Shown here in pieces: positions 1 through 11,232 of a stretch of 64,000 bases of DNA (position 1 is its first letter; the number at the start of each line of letters is the position of its first letter). A model generated the notes under the pieces. The model searched no databases, was not told the origin of the DNA, and worked only from the letters and a program-made list of their open reading frames with translations. Source of the stretch: Nectonema munidae (Eukaryota > Nematomorpha > Nectonematoida > Nectonematidae). Made by a program: the position numbers and the translations under genes. The stretch lies in assembly GCA_030549495.1 (NCBI GenBank), contig JAUIRK010000123.1, positions 157,443 through 221,442 of the forward strand, in the 5' to 3' direction.

Positions 1-1931
1 CTGAATAATTTTTGAATCTCTGTGCAACATACATAGTAATTCCCTTTGAGAGAAAAAATAATTTTATTTCAAGTTATTTTTCTTTTTATCTTGGTAAAGC
101 AATTTAGTTTCTATCTATCGATGGATATAGAATATAGATATTAGATTCTATCTAAGATTTTTTTATAAAAAAAACAAATATTAATCAAAATGAGATGTGT
201 TTAATTTAAAAAGCGCAAACTTAAAATATTATTTAATTTAATTTAACTTAATAATAATAATAATAATAATAACAACATACATTACCGTGAAGAAATCTCT
301 TTAGTGTCATGGCCACTTGCATACAATTGATTATAAAGAAAAAAAAAAGCAAAAAGTAATAATAAGAAAAATAATACACGACATTTTGATTTGCAACATC
401 AGATTAAAGAAACGGCGTGCTTTTGCTCCTCTTGATCTGGATAAAAGAGCATTGAAGATTTTATTTTTCTATCTTCATCATCTTACAAAGATTTGAAAAC
501 GGAGTCGGATCACATTAACGAAGAGAGCTAAGTATGGAATGACAATTTTGAAAGATTTTGCAAATAAAAAAGCGCAAGAAGACTTTTTTTAGAACTTGTG
601 TACAATATGCAGTATGACTTCTGTAAGTGCATTTCTTTGTAATGGAATTATAAATTGCATCTTGTCTATCAAACTTTCCGCATTTTACATGTGAGCATTT
701 CAAAATGCCTTTTTTTTCAAAGACTATCTCCATAGCGTGAAATACAAGTTACTCAACCTACAGTGAAACAAAAGTAAAGGTAGCATCACTGAAGAGTTTG
801 GATTTATCAAAGGGAAAATGCCAAAAGAAGACAGACAAATGATTCAAAATATAATGTATGAAAGAGAAGAAAAATTCTAAAAAATTTCTAAAAAATTTCG
901 ACTCGCAAAAAATTTCAACCATGTTCGCCCCTGAGAACAAAAAAATTTGGACCCAACATAAAATTATTTTTAAAATAAAATAATTTAAAAAAACGCTGGA
1001 AGTAAAGTTCCAACTTTACTATTCTAGATTTTTTATCCCATTTTATTTCATATGTTATACTATCATTTTTATACACTGTAAAAGGTGTATGCTTAATTTG
1101 TTTGTCTAAGTTACCACCCGAGTTCCAAAAAAATTAATGGATTTTAAAAAACTTAAATTTTTTTTTTCTAAATTAGGGCAGTTATACATTTGGTATTTAT
1201 CCTTCTCGCGTAGTTGTCAGTCAGCAACGGATCAGGTACCATATTACAAATGGTTTTTTTACTTTGGAAGAGATGAAAATCCTTAGATGAAAATGTATAC
1301 TTGTTTATTATTATTAAAATTAACAATATATACAAGGGGTCATAATTATAATCCCATCATATATCAAATTAACTCAAAAGATGTCACGCATACTCAATGT
1401 AAGCGTTCGCTACATTTATTCATTAAAAAAGATAGATAGATATAAAAATATAGTTGTGTTACGAAACATTGATAAATATTTTTTAATCTAAAAATCAGTG
1501 CGTTTATGTGAGAATAGAAAGTTAGAGGAGCTTAGTTGGAACTAGTTTCGGATAAGAGATAAAAATATTAATAACTTGCGATAATTTTATTAACTATAGG
1601 ATAGATCAAAATTTCCAAAAATATTATTAGTCTTTGCCTTACTTTAATTGTTAGATGGCTCTCGTTGCTGGAACGTAGTGTATTGATTCGGTTCGATTGG
1701 TGACCAAGACATTTCTATCATATGTGTCCAGTTATGGAAAGTATTCTTCTTTTTATGCCGCCATCATGATAATAAATCATCAATAGATTTTAAATCATAA
1801 TGGATCGCAATTCTTTATGCGATAAGAGATAATAACTTACGATAGTTACATTAATCTATACGTCTTCCATAAACCTATGATTTCTGTAATGCTACGCACT
1901 AAAAATGAGAAAATGATGGATTGTCGGAAAA
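1..1931. other. AT-rich non-coding stretch
   Basis: No gene or recognisable element was seen here. A short (AAT)n microsatellite lies at about 249-272. The stretch lies upstream of the first receptor exon at 2081 and is probably intron of that gene. No exon for TM1 or the ligand-binding domain could be found in it, so those exons should lie outside the window. Confidence 0.5.
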
Positions 1932-2010
1932 TTTGATTCGTTAAAAACAAAAAAATATTCAAAATGTTTATCCAATCATGTCAAAGGATTTGCGTACTCC
2001 ATCGTGACGT
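1932..2010 (+). repeat. dispersed repeat, copy 1 of 3
   Basis: The core contains 'TATTCAAAATGTTTATCC' followed by 'AATCATGTCAAAGGATTTGC'. Related copies lie at about 3246-3345 in the same orientation and at about 11145-11232 on the minus strand. Copies 1 and 3 share the longest stretch. The family was not recognised; no terminal repeats or coding potential were seen. Confidence 0.55.
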
Positions 2011-2080
2011 GAGACAAAAAAAGAGCATAGCCTTTTAAGTGCCTTATTCGATGTAGAGTATAAAGGATCACTTTTTTAAG

Positions 2081-2360
2081 CCGTCCTTGTTTTCTACTTG
2101 CCATCAGAGAGTAGAGAGAAGATAACACTGTGCATCTCCGTTCAAGTGACTCTGACGGTTTACTTCTCTCTTCTCGTCAACATTATTCCTCCGAACTGCA
2201 TAGTAGTGCCACTGATCTCAAAGTACCTTCTATTCACGATGATTCTCGTCACTTTTTCCATTGTTTTGACCGTCTTCGTTTTGAACGTGAACTTTCGAAC
2301 TCCAAACACTCACGTTTTATCTCCCAAAACGCGCAAGATTTTTCTCAATATTCTGCCAAA
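2081..2360 (+). CDS. nicotinic acetylcholine receptor subunit, exon with TM2 and TM3
   Basis: This exon codes for part of a cation-selective Cys-loop ligand-gated channel subunit of the plasma membrane. It reads from the end of TM1 (VLVFYLPS) through TM2 ([10 protein letters not shown], then [12 protein letters not shown]), the TM2-TM3 linker IIPP, TM3 ([20 protein letters not shown]) and the conserved [10 protein letters not shown] motif to FLNILPK. The order and spacing match the nAChR family throughout. The exon follows acceptor cttttttaag and ends at donor GTAAGA, leaving two bases of a split codon. The glutamate before TM2 (-1') is kept, which predicts cation selectivity. The usual leucines at 8' and 9' are Gln and Val, and the 20' residue is Asn rather than an acidic residue. 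It joins in phase to the exon at 6793. Exons for the ligand-binding domain are not in the window. Confidence 0.93.
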
Positions 2361-2992
2361 GTAAGAATCCTTTCGCATATACCACCCTTATTTCTTAACC
2401 TGGAGCGGAAAGTTTTTAAAATGGGCTTGCAATTATTTTATATGCATACTTTTTTTTATTACATTTAACTAGCTATGCTTCCTTTTATCAAAATATGTAA
2501 AATCAGAGTTAATCATATAGATTTGATTGTGATTATTAACTTCAAATTTAAAAGTCTTGAAAATTATTTCCTATCAATATTTCATATTAATTTTGAATAT
2601 AAGAAGCTTTTTTATGCAAAATATGCATTACACACATTGACTAAGGACGGATCAAATGCGCTATAAGTGTTTTTGAATTGTATATAAATATACCTTTAGT
2701 ATATTTGTATTTGCATTTGAAGCTTACTTTTAAAAAAAATACTATTTGATGCAACCCTGGCCTGGAGGAGAGAAGTCCATGATTTACGAGTCTATGATCC
2801 GAGATTTATGCTCAAGTCAAAATTAATTGAAGAGAAATATTCGACATAATTTGTTCGTTTCTCGCGTAATTTGATTGGTTAAAACCAGCAGTCAAGAGGA
2901 GGTGGAATCAGAGATTTTAAAGGGATAGGTCTCGGTATCTAAAAAATTTTAGTAGTTGGAGTCGCATTCGGATTCTTAAAGTATTAGAAAAT

Positions 2993-3073
2993 AATTTTTG
3001 TAAGGACTTTAATTAAAAAAAGTTTAATTTTTGTAAAGATTTTAATTAAAATAAGTTTAATTTTTGTAAGGAT
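2993..3073 (+). repeat. short tandem repeat, about 35-bp unit
   Basis: About two and a half copies of a unit beginning AATTTTTGTAAGGA and containing TTTAATTAAAA run head to tail. The repeat lies in the large receptor intron (2361-6792). It is too short to class further. Confidence 0.6.
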
Positions 3074-3245
3074 ATGCAGTGTTTCTTACTTAATCGAAGT
3101 TGGAAGTGAAGGGTTGGCCTTAAATTTATTAACTTTTTAAGTATTTGGATTTGGACTTCCTTAAATACGTGGAGTTGACGTAAGAGTCACGTTTTGTAAA
3201 CATGATGAGTTCGAGTCGGATTTGGATATCAGCCAATCCGTAACG

Positions 3246-3345
3246 CTCTTTAAAAAAAACAAAAAATATTCAAAAATTTCTATCCAATCAGATCAAAGGG
3301 TTTATGCACTCCGACTCGGTGTGACAAAAACCGCCAAACCTTTAT
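3246..3345 (+). repeat. dispersed repeat, copy 2 of 3
   Basis: This is a diverged direct copy of the sequence at 1932-2010. It shares the AAAAATATTCAAAA core and the CCAATCA.ATCAAAGG segment. It lies in the receptor intron. Confidence 0.5.
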
Positions 3346-5490
3346 ACTAAAAATTGCTATTAATAATGTAATAGTGGATGTACATTTTGTATATCTATAC
3401 AGCCCACTTTTTGGCGTTTTGAAGTGTTTCTTGGACTTCAATGGAACTGCAAAATTAACACCAGCCTTATTGAGCACTTTGACTAGATGTGCACTCCTTC
3501 AAACTGATTACTGAAAAAAACAAATCTCGACTTTGCAACGTATAAATGGTTAACAATACTACCGGCACTGTCGTTAGACTCTAAGCACAGTTTAGGAAGC
3601 TTGCAAAGCTCATTCTAAGGCAAGATATAAGATGAGGCAGAGTTAGGGTTAGTGCTGCACCATAAGAAAGTGTATACATTTATATACCATTCTTTAAAAA
3701 TTGTCTTTTAAGAATTCAAAATTAAATAATTTTTTTGATAAAAAAAGATGGAGATTTAATTTTTCGCGAATTTTTAACTCCTACAAAAAACTCAAAAAAT
3801 TATTTTTTTTTCAAATTTATTTACCGTATTCTATTATAAGTAAGTATAATTTAATGAATGTGCAAAAAATATGTAATTATTTATTTTACACGCTAAAATA
3901 TCGTGAAAATACGAAAATCGTCCATATTGTTCAATGACTTGAAAAATTTTTTTAATATTTTTTTAAAATAAGTAACAGCATGAAAAATGCAGGTAAAAGG
4001 ATGCTCTTTAAGATAGGCATGGTTTAAAATAGTTAAAAAAATTTCTCGCATAAAGTTTTCTTTCAAAGTTTAAAATTTGTAAACTTTTACTTTCAAAAAT
4101 TCAGAAAAATGTTTTAAAGTAAAAGAAATTTATTCTAAAATAAAAAAAGATAATTTTGAACTAAAAACACAATTTTCAATTTAAAAAAGATAATTTTGAA
4201 CTAAAAATGGTATATATCTCAACTCTCAAGGGAGTTCCTCGGGTTGTGGGAATGGGAGGGGGGGGACTGATCTTTTCGCTTGTTCGCTATCAATGGCCCT
4301 GAATACTATCAACGACCATAAACTAGATATACTATTTCAAATGTAAGCAGATGTCCTAGTAGAAAAAGTTTTTAAGGTCTAGGGATCATAGACTCGATTC
4401 CGAATCATGAGCTGATGATTATCTTCTGCCAAGTTATGGAAGAAAATTATTCCATTGGATGCGATGCGGGACAACTAAGAAAATAGTCTATCAATTTGCT
4501 AACTTTTAATTTGCAAGTTGTTCAGTAAAAATTGAGTTATGCCCTAAAGCATACTTGTCAAGTCCAAGAAATTGTTCAGCGTGACAATTCTCAAGGCCAT
4601 TGTACTCCATAATATATTACAATCCCACCACTATAGGATGTAAAAAAATAAAATTTCTCTTTTTAAGTTCATCATAGAGATAGGTAATGTGAAAAAAGAA
4701 ACAAAATTAATAAAAGAATATTTTTCCAAGTATTAAAAATAAAAAATATATATTCGTTATTTTCTAGTTGATATAAATGAGGAACGGACTTTGAACAGGT
4801 CAACTGCTGACTGCCCGGCTTTCATGAGCGAATTTATTCTCAGAAACATTGAAACTTCATTTTGAATCGTATGAACACGGATCAGTAGATGTTAAATGTT
4901 ATAGGTTTCGAATATCAACACACTTTCCCAACTGAATCAATTTAATGCTTGCAACGCTTGGAAACAGCGCAATGAAAGTTGAAGCGAATATTCAATAAAG
5001 ACTTTTGTATCGAGGTATTTGTTATGCCTTTTCCTCCTCTTCTTCTTGTGTGAGGAAAGGGAATTAGCATTTTTAATCAAGAAGCGTTTTATGCTTAAAA
5101 AGCGGTGAATGAAATAAATAACAAACGCAATCGCAAAATGCCAATAATGATCCTGGAAGTGTAAGCTGAAAACGTTTGAAATCCATTTTATTTTTTGCTT
5201 TGCTCTCACAAACAACTCTTCCATATTTCTCCTGGGACGCACTCTGTACTAGTGAGTTCTTGCTTTTTTAACTTTTGTCATTTCAAAAGACATTACTCTA
5301 CTCTGAGAGAGGATGGAGAGAGGGAGATGAAGAGATTCTGGAAGTGGTGTCAACATTAAAGGCAGCAAATATGGACTAAGAACTCTTTGCCGGTGTTTGA
5401 TCTACGAAGTGCGATAAATAAAATTTTCGAAATGCACTAAAAATGTCAAATCTCCATGAAATATTCATGCTTTACTTTTTACAGCTTTAA

Positions 5491-5610
5491 CCCATTTAAG
5501 GCCAAACAAAGCAGACGATATCTAAAAAAAACGCAGACGATTTATATTCAAAGTCATTGACAAAATTAATAAAAGAATATTTCACGGATTTTACATTGGC
5601 CGTAAATGGG
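5491..5610 (+). mobile_element. piggyBac-type MITE, copy 1
   Basis: A 120-bp element follows a TTAA at 5487-5490. It begins CCCATTTAAGGCCAA and ends in the inverted form TTGGCCGTAAATGGG. The interior carries the family signature AAAGCAGACGATAT then AACGCAGACGATTTATATTC. The TTAA flank and CCC start are typical of piggyBac-mobilised non-autonomous elements. The right flank is no longer TTAA. It lies in the receptor intron. Other copies are at 6446 and 47493. Confidence 0.8.
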
Positions 5611-6445
5611 GAAACTAAAAGTTTGACATTATACTGCAAAAAAATTTAATAGCTCGTGTGAAATCATACTAATGGATTTATGAATCAAGTTTTTTCTTAT
5701 TATAAGAGAATAAAAAATTTTTGACTCATATCACCCTCACAAAACAAAATATTTGTCGTATATGTTATAAAACAGTTTAATCCCAAAGTATTAAGGCGCG
5801 TTGCTCTACTAGTAGATAATGGGTGGGTGGGTGAGCAAACTTTTACAGTGTATGATGCAGCGAATATTTTGTATTTTTTCTTTTTTTATAACGATCGCAT
5901 TTTTGGCGCTATTATCATTCAATAACACTTTTGGGGGTAACAGGAAGAAAGAGTTTGTGAAAAGATCTTAGACCAAGATTTCCAAAATTCAGAAGATCCA
6001 GGCAGAATATTAAAGAAAGATTTTGTTACAGTCACACTTATGCATTTATATACTTTGTGTGTCGGACGGCATCATTTTAATTTACTTCACACAGAATTTG
6101 TGTTGTCATGAGAAGACATTTTTGTGATTGTGCAGTACTAAGCTCTCATACAGAGAGTATGACTCTTTTCGAAGCACAATAAGGAACTATTTCAATTAAA
6201 AAGCGTGAAATGATGGTTAAATATATTGAAATATGGTTAGATGATATTAAAGGTCTCTCCTCTCATCCATAAGAACCACTAACATCATTTCTTGTTGATA
6301 TGGAAGAAGCTCAAGCCTTTTTTTATTACTTGTCTAAGGAAGTATGCTATATTTCATGAATAAAAATGCGAGCAATTTTGGGTAAGGAAAAATCTTGGAA
6401 TTTTAATCTTATCTGCTAGGAACCCTTCTTATTTTGCGAGATTAA

Positions 6446-6528
6446 CCCATTTAAGACCAAGCAAAGCAGACGATATTTAAAAAAAAACGCAGACGATTTA
6501 TATTCAAAGTCATTGAAAAAAGCTATTC
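6446..6528 (+). mobile_element. piggyBac-type MITE, copy 2 (3' truncated)
   Basis: The left end CCCATTTAAGACCAAGC follows TTAA at 6442-6445 and matches the copy at 5491 almost base for base as far as TTCAAAGTCATTG. The right terminal repeat is missing. It lies in the receptor intron about 260 bp before the next exon. Confidence 0.75.
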
Positions 6529-6792
6529 AAAATTTTTTATTAACTATACTATTCAAAATTGTTCCCCAATTTGCACAATAGTTGACAAGTGCTCCATCAA
6601 TCTCTAACTAAATGTGCCTATTTATTTGCATTGATACACGTATGACACAAAAACATATAGACACACATACATAGGAATACCTCCATACGACATAGAGCTT
6701 AAATCTCAAAAGGGGAATTTCGCGACGGTAAAATGTTTACTGTTCATTAGAATTCCAAGAAGTGAAAGTTTAACAAATTTTCTTACTTTAAG

Positions 6793-7060
6793 ATATTTAT
6801 TCATCTCGCTGCCCAAAACAACGCAAGTTCTGGCGCGTGATGAGAGCACTCAGTTTCCAAAGGAAGGCAGGACAAGGCATCGAATGAGTCAACGAGAGAA
6901 GCCGCCGGCATTTCCCAAGATTAAGAAGGACAGCATCGTGACTTCTTCGCTGAGCTCTAGTCCGGAAAAGATGCTGAAAAAAGACATGGCTTTGGAGATG
7001 GCGAAGGAAAGCATTCGCTACATCGGAGAATACATTCGATATCAGGATCGCGTTAAACAA
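6793..7060 (+). CDS. nicotinic acetylcholine receptor subunit, cytoplasmic-loop exon
   Basis: This exon encodes the large TM3-TM4 cytoplasmic loop of the subunit begun at 2081. It follows acceptor ttactttaag and begins with the one base that completes the split lysine codon, so the protein reads LPK then YLFISLPKTTQ, as expected after the LPR/LPK that ends TM3 in this family. The middle is rich in Lys, Pro and Ser (KPPAFPKIKK, SSLSSSPEK) and is variable in nAChRs. The end, AKESIRYIGEYIRYQDRVKQ, fits the amphipathic MA helix that frames the ion exit portals. The exon closes at CAA before donor GTGCAT in phase 0. Base composition is clearly richer in G+C than the flanking introns. An in-frame ATG at 6884 is internal and is not a start. 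Confidence 0.9.
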
Positions 7061-7697
7061 GTGCATGCGTTTCGTTTTTCTCTCTTGTCGGCCTTGTTTT
7101 TTTTTGGAAAATAATTCTTGACAAAAATAGTGCTAGTGTTTTAGCAGGAGAGCTGACTCAATCAATCAACCAACAAACGATATAACTAATTAATTAACTA
7201 ATTGACCAGTTTACCTTTCTAGTTACTTATCTCTTAGGGATTTAAAAAGGAAGCAGACGATTAGTCTTGAAAAGTCTTGTCCTGAGAAAGTTATTGCTTT
7301 TTGAAGTATCAATCGTTTCCTTATATTTTTCAGTGAGTTTTTGTATACCTCGAAGTGACGCTTTTCTTCTATGGAACAAAGATGTCCCATGAAAATATTA
7401 ATTAAAAATTAATTAATTAATTAATTAGCATATTCTTTATTTAATTAACTTGTCTGGCTAATTTATTTGAAACGGAGGCATTATCTAAATACCTTTAAAA
7501 TTTTATATCTCGCCTCCCAATTTTTTGTTTGTTTAAGTACTAACAATTTTAAGTGCTTCCTCCTCCCCCAACAAATTTGCAGAAGAGTTGATTTCTGAAA
7601 ATCATAAGATGGGAGAAACCCAAAAATACAAAATATATTTTTAATGAATATTTATTATCACTACGAATTTATAAAAAATGATTGTGTTTTACTTTAG

Positions 7698-7868
7698 ATA
7701 AAGGAAGAATGGAAATATATAGCTTTGGTGTTGGACAGATTATTTTTATGGATATTTTCCGCCATTAGCTTATTAGGCACACTGGCGATCCTTTTGAATG
7801 CGCCAACATACTTAGATAGCCAATTAACCATCGGCAAAAAGACGGTTTACAAGTCTTACGAAATTTGA
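7698..7868 (+). CDS. nicotinic acetylcholine receptor subunit, terminal exon with TM4
   Basis: This is the last coding exon of the receptor subunit. It follows acceptor tgttttactttag in phase 0. It begins IKEEWKYIALVLDRLFLWIF, the strongly conserved end of the MA helix and start of TM4 in nAChRs, and continues SAISLLGTLAILLNAPTYLD through TM4. A short extracellular tail ends at TGA (7866-7868). The match in position, motif and phase leaves little doubt. The 637-base intron before it (7061-7697) holds no recognised element. An AATAAA follows the stop almost at once. Confidence 0.94.
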   Translation: MKEEWKYIALVLDRLFLWIFSAISLLGTLAILLNAPTYLDSQLTIGKKTVYKSYEI

Positions 7869-7870
7869 AT

Positions 7871-7876
7871 AATAAA
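7871..7876 (+). promoter_or_regulatory. polyadenylation signal of the receptor gene
   Basis: A canonical AATAAA lies two bases after the TGA stop of the receptor's last exon. This would give a very short 3' UTR unless a later signal is used. Confidence 0.5.
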
Positions 7877-8727
7877 ACACTTTCATTTTCTCTTTCTGCC
7901 TTCATCCGCAACATCATGTGTGCGTTTGGCAATTGACTTCAACCATGTCACTTTATTTTTGAATAAATATTTAAAAATGGTTTTATAAACTATCACCTGA
8001 TTGTATTCCTGTCATATTTGCACTTTATTTTCATACAACATCATTAGCAAACGCGAAAGATAGTAACAACAGATTTAACGTTTCTAAATTTCAAGGTCAA
8101 CACGCCATTTTTTCTCTACGATCGCAAAATCACGGATAAAAACTGGGAAACAGTTTAAAAAATACAAGATTGTTATCAGCACTCCTAACATAAACAAATA
8201 AAAATTTTGAAAATATTAAGAAGAAGAAAAGAAATTTTTCGATAACAAATTTTGCGTTAATTTGAGTGAAAGAAAAATCATAAAAAACGCATTTTTATTT
8301 ATCCTATTCATTTATAATGAGCAATGTTGAAATAACAATTTATGTATGCGTTATTGTCAAAGAAGTGGTCTGAGAAAAGAGTGACAAAAAACGGAAATTA
8401 ACAGGCGTTCCAAAACAAAGAAATAACAAATCACTTACTACTTCTTTGATTACTGTACCTCCTTTGATTGATTGATTATTTCTTCAGAAGTGACCTAATT
8501 TTGTGACTCCTTTTAACCCTCGCATGGTTAAATAAGGCTGCTACGGCCCTTGACTAATAATGAAACGTTAAATGAGTCCCATATCCACTGTTTACTTCAG
8601 CTTAGGGACTCTGAAAACTTCATTCAGATGGTTTATCATAGTTTTTTGGAAAAATTGGGACAAATCGTTTGAAATATTATTTTTAAATACGCGTGCTTTT
8701 TACATAGTGAAACTTACCTATTTCGAA

Positions 8728-9856
8728 TTATGGAAAACAGCTTAGGCAAACTTTCTTTGCGTGCTTGTTGAAGACATTTTGATGACACTTGTCGCATGTT
8801 TGGAAAATTCTACTTTTACAGTTGTAAGAAAAACAAGTCTTTCTTTTTGGACTTTCTGAGGAAGAATCACTTTGTTCTTTTACAAAACCATAGGATTGTA
8901 GTATCAGTCTTACTTCTTGAGGTATTTGATTGCTCTGTACTCTAATTTTCATTGATGTTTCCGCAAGACTGAATGCTAATCTGCGCAAAACTTGTTTTCT
9001 GCCGCCTTCTTTCGAATTATATTCATCAGGACAATTCGCTCTCATAATAATATAAGTGTTGAGTCCAGCCATATCCTGATAATTTGAAAATATTGTTATT
9101 GGCCATCTGGAGTTTGTTCGATATGTGGAATACATGTTCACCATTTGATTCGCTTTATCGACCCCACACTTATACTTGTTGTATGTAAGCATAGATTCCG
9201 GTACACTCTACACACAAAGAAACACACTTACTAATAACAGACAACTCAAAAACTCTATCACCATTTTACAGGCAGGCAAACTATGAAAGACAAATATGCA
9301 TACCAAAAAAAAGAATTACTTGTAGAAAACTTTGAAAAAATGATCGTTTAGGAGACGTAATGCCTTTATTCTATCAGAAGAAGTATCTCTTACTAATGGA
9401 TCATCGAATCGAATAAATCGAGTACAATACTTTATTTCATCTTTGGAAAAAGTGCTTTTGACAAATGGAGATCCTATAAGGGGTTTATAGATATCATCAT
9501 ATGGTATTATTTGATCTTTTGAAAGACCAAGCCAGTACAATGAAGCAAAATATCCAAGAAGTACATCAATAGTAAAACTTGAAGAAAATTTGCTGATTTG
9601 GATCCATAAATTGCTCCTTATACTTCATAAAATTCTGCGTCTTTGTGAAAATTTCAGTTAGAAGTTCCGTAGTGAAAAAAAGGCTCCAAATTTTTTCTGG
9701 AGATGATAGTCTTTTAGATTGATTTTTGGAACCCGGAGGTACTCTCGAAACATTGCGTAAATTTATGCTTCGCCTTCTACCTCCACTTGATGTAGGGAGA
9801 CTTTCCTTAGTGAAATATATGACGCCACTCTTCGAGATCAAGTCTTCAGAAGTCAT
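8728..9856 (-). pseudogene. piggyBac transposase remnant lacking the central catalytic part
   Basis: PiggyBac transposases cut and paste at TTAA with a DDD catalytic triad. Three frame segments are left. The N-terminal segment (9856-9566) contains DLISKSGVIYFTKESLP. A second (9540-9316) contains TRFIRFDDPLVRD and SDRIKALRLLNDHF, the helical region ahead of the first aspartate. A third (9192-8728) contains KCGVDKANQMVNMYSTYR, around the third aspartate, and a C-terminal cysteine-rich domain with CDKCHQNVF and KVCLSCF. The region that should hold the first two aspartates is absent, probably by one internal deletion between 9316 and 9192. The element's terminal repeats are still in place, so it could only have moved with transposase from elsewhere. 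Confidence 0.85.
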
Positions 9857-10062
9857 GAGGTATCAAAACTTGGTGCAGGAAGAATTGGATGAATCTTGTG
9901 ATTAGAAAACAAAAACAATTGGCTGGTGGAATCGTAATTTTTCGCGGCTCGTAGTTGAATGTCAAGTAAGTAAGAGATACCGATGCACTTTTAGAGAAAT
10001 CAAATCAAAAAATTGAAATTGTTGAGGCTTTCAAGGTTAGACGAGTATAGACGAATGAAAAA

Positions 10063-10210
10063 ATTAGGTTTATTTGACGCAAGCGACGTAAATATAAACA
10101 TATAAGTTATACGACACTGGTGAGGTGGATGAAAACACATAAGTTTATTCGGCACCAGTAACGTAAATGTAAATACATTATTTTATTCGGAACTCGTGGT
10201 GTAAACACGT
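10063..10210 (+). repeat. minisatellite of about 38 bp x 4 inside the piggyBac element
   Basis: Four degenerate head-to-tail units share the pattern (A)CATAAGTTTATTCGGCAC..GTAACGTAAAT. The third and fourth units are the most alike. It lies between the transposase start and the right terminal repeat, where subterminal repeats of DNA transposons often sit. Confidence 0.6.
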
Positions 10211-10832
10211 GCCAGCATGCAAGCACGTATACACACACAACACAGTTTTCTCATTGTATTTGAAATCAATGAAAAAAGTTTTTACAGAAGGGATGAATAT
10301 GAGAAAAGAAATCACCGCTAAAACAATCTGTTTGGAGCTTTCAAGGTTATGAATCTTATTTATTATTCTTCATTTGAAGTGAACCTTATCTACGACACGT
10401 ATTTGTCGTTATTATACTTTGCATCTTTTTTGAACTTGTCTGTTATTTTTCAAAAGGTTTGTTTTGTGGATGATCGGAAGTGAACACAATGTTCTAAACT
10501 CTTTACCTTACTAATTACTTTAGGTAATTACAAAGATGTTATATGACCTAACATTTTATTACTGATGTTTTCCAAATTGAGAAGTATAAGTGAAAGAATT
10601 AAAATTTATTGAGAATTGAAAACATCAAAAGTTAGATGGCGTTAAGAAAACAAGAAAGTCTAACATCACTATTTCTTGGCTTTTTCACTATGAAAGCTTA
10701 TGGAAAACATTTAAAAAGCCATTGTGTACTTTAGTGTAAATTTTTTATATTTTTTTTCAAGAAAATTGAAAATGGGCCTCCGCGGCCCTCTTTGACCATG
10801 TAAGGTAACAAAATATTCCAACCATGCTAGGG

Positions 10833-11144
10833 TTAGGACTTTCATGTCATCGAGGGACAGGTACTTTACTCAATGATATATTTGACGTATCCCATTTCGA
10901 GTTAAGTGTAGCTTTCAGTATACTTATTTTAAAGATAAAGTTGAAAAAGAAATGAAATCAAGATTTTTATCAAAACTCATGAATGCAAAACAACTTTTTT
11001 TTATTTCAAATTCTTAAAATAATCTCTGAATAAAAGACAAAAAAAATATGCTTTTGTCGCTAAGAAGTCTTGATCTCAATTTTGTTAAAAATAAGTCAAG
11101 CTGTTGAAATAACTTTTTCGTAATATACTCCAAGTTTTCGTTAC
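10833..11144. other. AT-rich stretch with nothing recognised
   Basis: No coding frame with family similarity, terminal repeat or RNA gene was seen between the piggyBac right end and the next dispersed repeat. Confidence 0.4.
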
Positions 11145-11232
11145 TTGGCCGCTACGCAAACTCTTTGACATAATTGGATATGAATTTATGAATAATTTTT
11201 TAGTTTTCACCAATCAAATTTCGTGACGCGAA
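11145..11232 (-). repeat. dispersed repeat, copy 3 of 3
   Basis: On the minus strand this reads CGAAATTTGATTGGTGAAAA followed by TCCAATTATGTCAAAGAG and TTTGCGTAGC, matching the copy at 1932-2010. Confidence 0.5.

Larger units (their letters stand above)
8517..10832 (-). mobile_element. piggyBac DNA transposon, internally deleted, both ends present
   Basis: The left end follows TTAA (8513-8516) and begins CCCTCGCATGGTT. The right end is its inverted partner AACCATGCTAGGG, followed by TTAG, one base off the expected TTAA. Twelve of thirteen terminal bases match. GC-rich subterminal blocks (GGGCCGTAGC on one side, GGGCCGCGG on the other) add to the symmetry. The transposase reads leftward from about 9856 to 8728 and lacks its middle third. 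A roughly 38-bp minisatellite lies between the transposase start and the right end. This is a non-autonomous derivative of a once complete element of about 2.3 kb plus the deleted part. Confidence 0.85.

Noticed and set aside
249-272. Trinucleotide repeat as a LINE tail
   Set aside because: No LINE coding sequence or 3' UTR could be seen beside it, unlike the (ATT)n at about 21722-21743.
2130-2468. 112-codon plus-strand frame overlapping the receptor exon
   Set aside because: It is an out-of-frame shadow of the TM2-TM3 exon, whose own frame matches nAChRs throughout.
4937-5242. 101-codon minus-strand frame inside the receptor intron with a hydrophobic stretch and a basic cluster
   Set aside because: No family similarity, no splice or promoter evidence, and it lies antisense in an intron. 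It is not supported well enough to call.
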